Assembly: GCA_030248195.1 (NCBI GenBank)
Contig: JASAND010026620.1
Coordinates: 1 to 64,000, forward strand
Direction: 5' to 3'
Source: Trissonchulus latispiculum
Taxonomy: Eukaryota; Nematoda; Enoplea; Enoplida; Ironidae
DNA: 64,000 nt
Part shown: piece after piece, positions 58,734 through 64,000 of the stretch
Position numbering within the stretch: position 1 is the stretch's first letter
Layout: each line of letters opens with the position of its first letter
Translations under genes and position numbers: made by a program
Notes under the pieces: model-generated
What the model was told of the DNA's origin: nothing
What the model saw: only the letters and a program-made list of their open reading frames with translations
Databases searched by the model: none

Positions 58734-59084
58734 CTGATACCAAGAGTACAGAGTGCGACAAGCGTCAAGCTCTTAGTTATTAGGCTTGGGACATCATCTG
58801 CACGATAACGGCTGACCCCCCCCCCACAAATTAGACCCATCACTTCAAAGAAATTCGCACGCTATGCTTGTGTGCTGAAGCTCGCAACAGACGCACATTG
58901 AACCCAACTGACTAGTTGTGTTTTCGAGCTTTAGAACGTAGGCATAGCGTGCGAATTTCTTTGAAGTGATGGGCCTAATTTGTGGGGTGGGGTCAGCCGT
59001 TATCGTGAAGATGATGTCCCAAGCCTAATAACTAAGAGCTTGACGCTTGTCACACTCTTAGTTATTATGCACTCTTGCTGATAC
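58734..59084. mobile_element. CAAGAGTA-family foldback element with perfect 7-bp target duplication
   Basis: CTGATAC occurs at 58734-58740 and 59078-59084, bounding CAAGAGTACAGAGTGCGACA and its inverse ending TGCACTCTTG (59077). The palindrome runs through AGCTCTTAGTTATTAGGCTT, GGGACATCATCT, ACGGCTGACCCC, AATTAG(A/G)CCCATCACTTC and AAAGAAATTCGCACGCTATG, almost to the centre near 58900. Confidence 0.9.
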
Positions 59085-59452
59085 TAAGTATTGTCCTGGT
59101 TCTGTCTGAAGACCGGCGGCCGGATTGGCGTGGCGGCATCGTGGAACGGCCAGCCACCCGGGTTTTCATCGGCCGGCCAACAACTCTAATCAGCAACACT
59201 AAAGTGGAAACTCTTATCAATCTTATCAACTGCACTGATGCATGCAGTAATGTGCGAGAATATTTGCTAAAGCTCAGCCTTGCAGTTTGTCAACTGACAA
59301 AGAAAGGTAACAGCTTAAAGAAACACAGAAACAACATAAATGGTGGACCGAACTGGTATCCATCAAATTGAGACCTAGGAGAGGAGATACAAAGGATCCG
59401 AATGGTCAGATCCAGCAACTTAAACCTAAGTAATTTGAAGTCTAACAACTAA

Positions 59453-59458
59453 TTTATT
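59453..59458 (-). other. Poly(A) signal of WDR36
   Basis: AATAAA on the minus strand, about 85 bases after the stop codon of the gene. Confidence 0.6.
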
Positions 59459-59542
59459 CTCGACAACAAATTTAACAATTTCAACAATCAAACATTAAAA
59501 ATCTTCAACAATTATAATGCAACAACAAACTCAAAAAACAAC

Positions 59543-62500
59543 TCAAAACAAGGCGCTTCGCAAAAACTGGGCCGTCGACAAAACCGAATCGGTCTGATTC
59601 GATAACGAAGACCATTTTGCTTTTCGACTCTGCGAAATTCTCTCAAGCTGATCGCAAAGCTGATCACTGGCCATCAGGGAATCACGATGATGCTTCAGGC
59701 AAACTGATAGGTAAGATTCTGCCAGATCTAGATCCAAATTCCGGTCCAAAATCGTCCGAACCAGGCTTAGAAACTGGCCCAAAAGTGGCACACTTCCACC
59801 ACTATCCGGACCCAGGCCACGAATTTCCGCATCCAGCTGCGCAGGACCCATCTTGCGCAACAGCTGCCAACAATCGAACAGGCGGTCAGTAGAGGAACCA
59901 CCAGTCATCAGCCGTTTGGCCCACTCAGAATAGGTCTCCAATCGGCGCAGGTTAACGATTTTGCTTCCATCATCGGTTTTCTGCGCTTCGCCGGTCAGGT
60001 CAAACTGGGGGCCTTCTAGCGTCGAAACAGTGGGTAAAAAGAAGGGAGCGGATTTGGGCTTGGCCGGCGGTTCAATCGGTTTGTTCCGCTGGCGGATCAG
60101 GTCCAACTGGAGCAGGTGGGCCCAGCGGGCCGGCGGCAAGCCCGATACCGTAACCTCCCCCAACCGTTGGGAGAGTGAACCGGGTGGCAGGAGGGTGGGA
60201 GCGGTTTTTGGAATCGCTCGATCCAGGGGCTCCAGGACAATGGTCGGATCATAGGAGAGCCGGTTGACCCAGACAAAGATCCCCAACTGACCGGTATGAG
60301 TTGTGGTCAGATACTGACCAGTAGTGGACAGGTCCAGGCTGCTGCAAGGCTCCGGGAGGTCTAGGACGTCCACCAGACTACTGGACGGCAGGTCCCAGAC
60401 CTTGATGGTCGAGTCCAGCCCCGCGGAGAGTAGCCAATGACCACTGGGACTGAAACAGAGGTCAGTCACCGTGGCCTCATGAGCCGTTGGGAACTGGCGA
60501 ATCAGTCGCTGAAATCGCAAATCCACCACGCAGAGGCTGAGATCGTCCAGGGCACAGGCCAGCAGGGCCGAGTCGGGCTGGGCCCGCAACCGGGCCAGTC
60601 CGGCCGGCAGGCCAAGTCGGCCCGCGGAGCGTCGTTTTCGCAGCGTCCAAAACTTCAGCCACGCCCCGCCACCGCTTACCAGCATTCGGTTACGGGCGTC
60701 CACAGCCAGACCCCGAACCCCCACATCGTGAGCCCGGTCCGGGCTCGGCTGGGACGTCAACTCGTCGTCCACAAAGGCGCCACGCCAGGCACCCGATTGG
60801 ATGTTGAATTTGTCCACGTGACCAGTGGAATAGCCAATCAGGGCAAAGTTGCCACAGGCTGACAGGGCACAGGCGCTGGCCACAGCGCCACCTAGCGAAG
60901 GATCCGTGCTGAATCGGTCCGGGCAGAGCCGATGTGCGCCCAGGGCCTTCCGACCAGTCGACCAACAGCACACCTCGGGCCAGCCGGCATGACAGGTGAT
61001 CACATTATCCCAGTGGGCCTCCCGGACCTGACTTGAGGCTAAGGCGGTGATCGGGGGAAATTGGAGGGTTTCGTCCGGGGCAGGTGCGCCTTTTTTGGGC
61101 AGTAGCTTTCGACGGCGGGCCTCTCGTCTGGACAGACGGCCGGCCCGGCCCAGATTCCAAAATTTGGTATCCTTTAGAATGGAAAACAGTTTTAGGCTGC
61201 TGTCCTCCGAACCGCCTGTCAGCACAACCTGAAACAAGATAAAACGAAGTCGTACGTAGACAAATCTGTACTTATCGAAGTAGTATATATACGTATTTAT
61301 TTATCTATTTATTTATTTATTTATCATAACACAAGCCTACAAAAGTACGTATACCAGGTGCGTATTCAGGATTTTGAAAAGAGGAGGGTTCGCCCTCCAA
61401 AGGGTGGGCACGGACCTAGATATTGGCAGAATATGCCCTAAAAGTTAAATAGTTCGTTTCGTCTGTCAAAGGCGGATTAGGACCCCCCCCTTGGAACGCC
61501 CCTTAAAAGTATGCCTGCTAAGAAAGTAATAACATAAATAAGTTTGAGGTAATGGAAAGAGGCCAAACAATGACTAGCGATAAACCAGTAGTTAGTATGC
61601 AAGCAATATCGCTATCGGGCTTGTTGCAAATTTCTTCAACTTCTACAGTACCAGCCTTTTAGGTTCGAACAACATTATTACACAACACGGCGCTAGCAGT
61701 ATTAAATGAGAGTCATCAGCGTGGAAAAATAAAACAGGAAACGTACTGCACTGCACATGACACCAGTTTTGAGGATAAGCAGACCGCCCATCGGAGCCCC
61801 CTGGCTTTTTCCTAGGCAAAAATTTCTGAGGGGAGAAAGTCAGGGGTGGCACGGATCTCTAGGGTGGGGGGGAGAAATTTTTTCGAATAATGTTTTTTGT
61901 AGGACCCTATCGGTTTTTTGATGGACACCAGCATATTTTAGTATGGGGGGCCCACCCACTTCTCGGTTCCCCTCCACTTTTCGGAGCCCCCCCCCACTTT
62001 TCGGAGACCCCCCACTTTTTGGCAAGCCCCACCCATGTTTTTGGCGGACGCCCAAAAGTGTCAAAAATAAAATTTTTGAGGTCAAATTTTCAAACATTTT
62101 CTCAATTTTTAGCTAATTTATTAATTTATAAGTTTATTTTAAGCTTAAAACCAGCGAGTTTTGCGGGTTTACCTTAAAAATGCTAATTTTTCGCTAAACG
62201 TTTAGGTACAGTTATACCCTGGGCACGCCCCCCCCCACTTTCAAAACCCTAAAAATGCCACCGGACCTGCCCCCAAAACGGATAGCCTTAAAATCAATCT
62301 ACATACGTATATAACTACATATATACTTAAGTAACAGGCATCCAAAAATAACAACATAATGTTGCTATTTAAGACATCAACCCGAAACAGACCTCATCAG
62401 CCTGCGAGCAGGTCGGTGAAGGCCAGCTGAGAAAGCGAACCAATCGAGGCGGGCTGGGATGGCCCTCGCGGCTGGCCAACAGTCGTGGCATGCCATCCGC

Positions 62501-64000
62501 TCGGTCCATAATCCACACCTTCAGGACATTATCCTCACCGGTGGTCAGGAAAACCGGCTCATTGGTGAAACAACCGATCCCTGTAACAGAGACACACAAA
62601 CGCACAAAAAATTATATACGTATATATATTTAATGATAATCTAGCAGCTATGTTACTGAGATCCCCTATTTTACACAGCTTTTGTGATGTCACGAATGGT
62701 GAGAAAATTATATAGCTGTGGGTTTTTACTGGGGAATGTTTTTGCCCCCGCCCCCTAATCCCTCTTCCAACGTTTTTTGGGCTTTTTATTTTGGGTCTGA
62801 AAACGTTTACTTTCGTACTTAATCGTTGAGTTCTTTTTAGCTCAGTTTCAACATGCATATACCTACAAAAACAGGGGAATATTACTTCATTTTAAACACT
62901 TTTAGACCATTTTATTCCCCCCACTAATTTTGCCCTTTTCCCAACCACTAGGGGAGGGACTGAGGGAGTCCCCACTAATTTTTGCCTAGAAACTCCCCGA
63001 CAGGTCAGTACAAATTTTCGAAATGACCATAATATTTCAATTAAAAGCAAACCTTTTCTAAGTCTCGTTGCGCGCTACCTTGTAGTAAATTGAAAGTAAA
63101 TTGCGTAGCAAACCATATACATCATTTAATATTTAAGTTCAAATCTTAAAATTGTTGAAAGATTTAAAAATCTGACAAGACCAAAACGTTAATAAACTTG
63201 CGGACGAAAATATTCCATAATATAAACTTTTGAGTTTTGCCGGAGTAGGTCAGATTTAGAGAAGACGGTTTCATGAAGTCACCTAGCACGGGCAAGGACC
63301 TGCCGGATGAACATATGCTTTAACAGCCGCTGCCAACAATACAAGCAAGGCTAGATTGATAGGAAAGTCTACTAGTAGCGAATTAAAGAAGTAACTTCTG
63401 CTGTAAACATCAGACCATGGCAACATAAACATCGGGCACAAAAACCCATACGTATATCACCAACAAACATAAATATATTATTTAACCCATCACCTACCAG
63501 TAATTTTGCCCGAATGTACAGCACTCAGCTCCCCCACAGCCTTTCGCTTGTCCAAATCCCAAAGGGCCAAATGACCCGTCGGCCCGGCCGACAGGAGCCG
63601 GGCCCCGCTAGGGTCATCCGGGAATCCCAGGGCACTGACCGGACTGCCCCCAGAGGAGCCACTAGGGCCCCGGGCCGGGACGCCCCATTGCTGCTGGAAG
63701 GAGAATAGGCACTGAGCTAGCCTGAGGTTTACCATTCGTATGATGCCCGAGCCGTAGCCGACGGCAACCACGTCTACAGCCGGGGACGGACAGAGGCACG
63801 TGACCGGATCAGGGGGCCGTGCTGACCACTGGTCAAACTCATAGACCAGACGGTTGGTACGAATGTTCAGCAGCCGAAGGGAACCCTGGGCTGAGCCTAG
63901 CAACAGTTTATTGACATAGGTAGGCGGATGGGCCAGGGCCGTGACTCGAAATAGGCCAGCGTCAAGACTAAGATCCAAATGAATGGATTCTGATCGAACA
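59543..64000 (-). CDS. WDR36: WD repeat protein 36 / UTP21, 3' part (continues past the right edge)
   Basis: WDR36 is the metazoan Utp21, a tandem WD40 protein of the small-subunit processome needed for 18S rRNA maturation in the nucleolus. Three exons are visible: 63498 to beyond 64000, 62393-62580 and 59543-61228. They join in phase (1, then 0) at GT-AG sites. The encoded order matches the family: KLLLGSAQGSLRLLNIRTNR and VDVVAVGYGSGIIRMVNLRL (first propeller), SGKITGIGCFTNEPVFLTTG across an intron, then CALSACGNFALIGYSTGHVD, DVGVRGLAVDARNRMLVSGG and FSPSGHWLLSAGLDSTIKVW (second propeller). The KPKSAPFFLPT motif and a C-terminal Utp21 domain (GPAQLDAEIRGLGPDSGGSV; NLDLDLAESYLSVCLKHHRD) complete it. 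The 561-residue last exon carries most of the second propeller and the whole C-terminal domain and ends normally. The exons are GC-rich compared with the surrounding DNA. No lesion seen; the 5' portion lies outside. Confidence 0.95.
61229..62392. other. WDR36 intron with C-run repeat block
   Basis: At about 61950-62035 a CCACTTTTCGGAGCCCCCC-like unit is repeated several times, with further CCCCCC runs to 62280. A (TTTA)n stretch lies near 61295-61325. The small frames here are by-products of this composition. I see no gene. Confidence 0.6.
62581..63497. other. WDR36 intron without further features
   Basis: AT-rich DNA between two coding exons. It has one block with paired TTTTTGCCCCC/CCCACTAATTTTTGCC motifs at about 62738-62990 and no coding signal. 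Confidence 0.6.

Noticed and set aside
59617..60862. Plus-strand frames of 91-141 residues opposite the WDR36 exon
   Set aside because: Antisense shadows of a GC-rich conserved coding exon; no family match of their own.
1..64000. CRISPR arrays, operons or prokaryotic defence genes
   Set aside because: No direct-repeat/spacer array, no tightly packed co-directional genes and clear spliceosomal introns.

Overview
This is a piece of an animal nuclear genome: long introns, GT-AG splice sites, AATAAA poly(A) signals, one conserved housekeeping gene with introns, and very dense small DNA transposons. The lineage cannot be fixed from the window; a bilaterian invertebrate is my best inference. It is not bacterial or organellar.

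About 2-43 kb, all on the minus strand, is a tandem array of C-type-lectin-domain (CTLD) genes. Gene C (43.2-36.2 kb) can be assembled completely by splice phase: signal peptide, CTLD split over three exons with a 47-nt micro-exon in the middle, then a long acidic Thr-rich tail with a repeated motif. Genes B (34.2-26.5 kb) and A (20.3-6.0 kb) are paralogues in which the same CTLD is embedded between an unrecognised helical exon (347 nt in both) and three further unrecognised exons. Their exon boundaries and phases agree almost base for base. Copy A carries a nonsense codon and a 1-nt loss and looks like a pseudogene. Two relics of the gene-C acidic tail (3.1-2.6 kb and 25.9-25.4 kb) show that the duplicated unit held both a gene-B-type and part of a gene-C-type locus. 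Between the units lie a broken 7TM receptor (plus strand, 22.7-23.6 kb) and a retroelement integrase relic (23.8-24.6 kb).

About 43-59 kb holds few genes. The clearest is a two-exon, 66-residue secreted peptide precursor on the plus strand (51.2 and 57.1 kb), whose 5.8-kb intron is packed with transposons. From 59.5 kb to the right edge, on the minus strand, lies the 3' part of WDR36/UTP21, a small-subunit processome WD40 protein.

The rest is repeats, many of which can be delimited to the base: hAT-like elements with 8-bp target duplications (3.2, 30.1, 39.0, 52.9, 55.8 and 56.3 kb), two elements flanked by TAA (37.6 and 52.7 kb), a palindromic family with CAAGAGTA ends and 7-bp duplications (15.7, 41.7, 44.5, 58.7 kb and a partial copy at 5.1 kb), two other long-palindrome families, a solo LTR at 12.4 kb and the 3' end of an LTR retrotransposon at the left edge. 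Insertions repeatedly nest inside each other and inside lectin introns, which explains why unit A is about twice as long as unit B.
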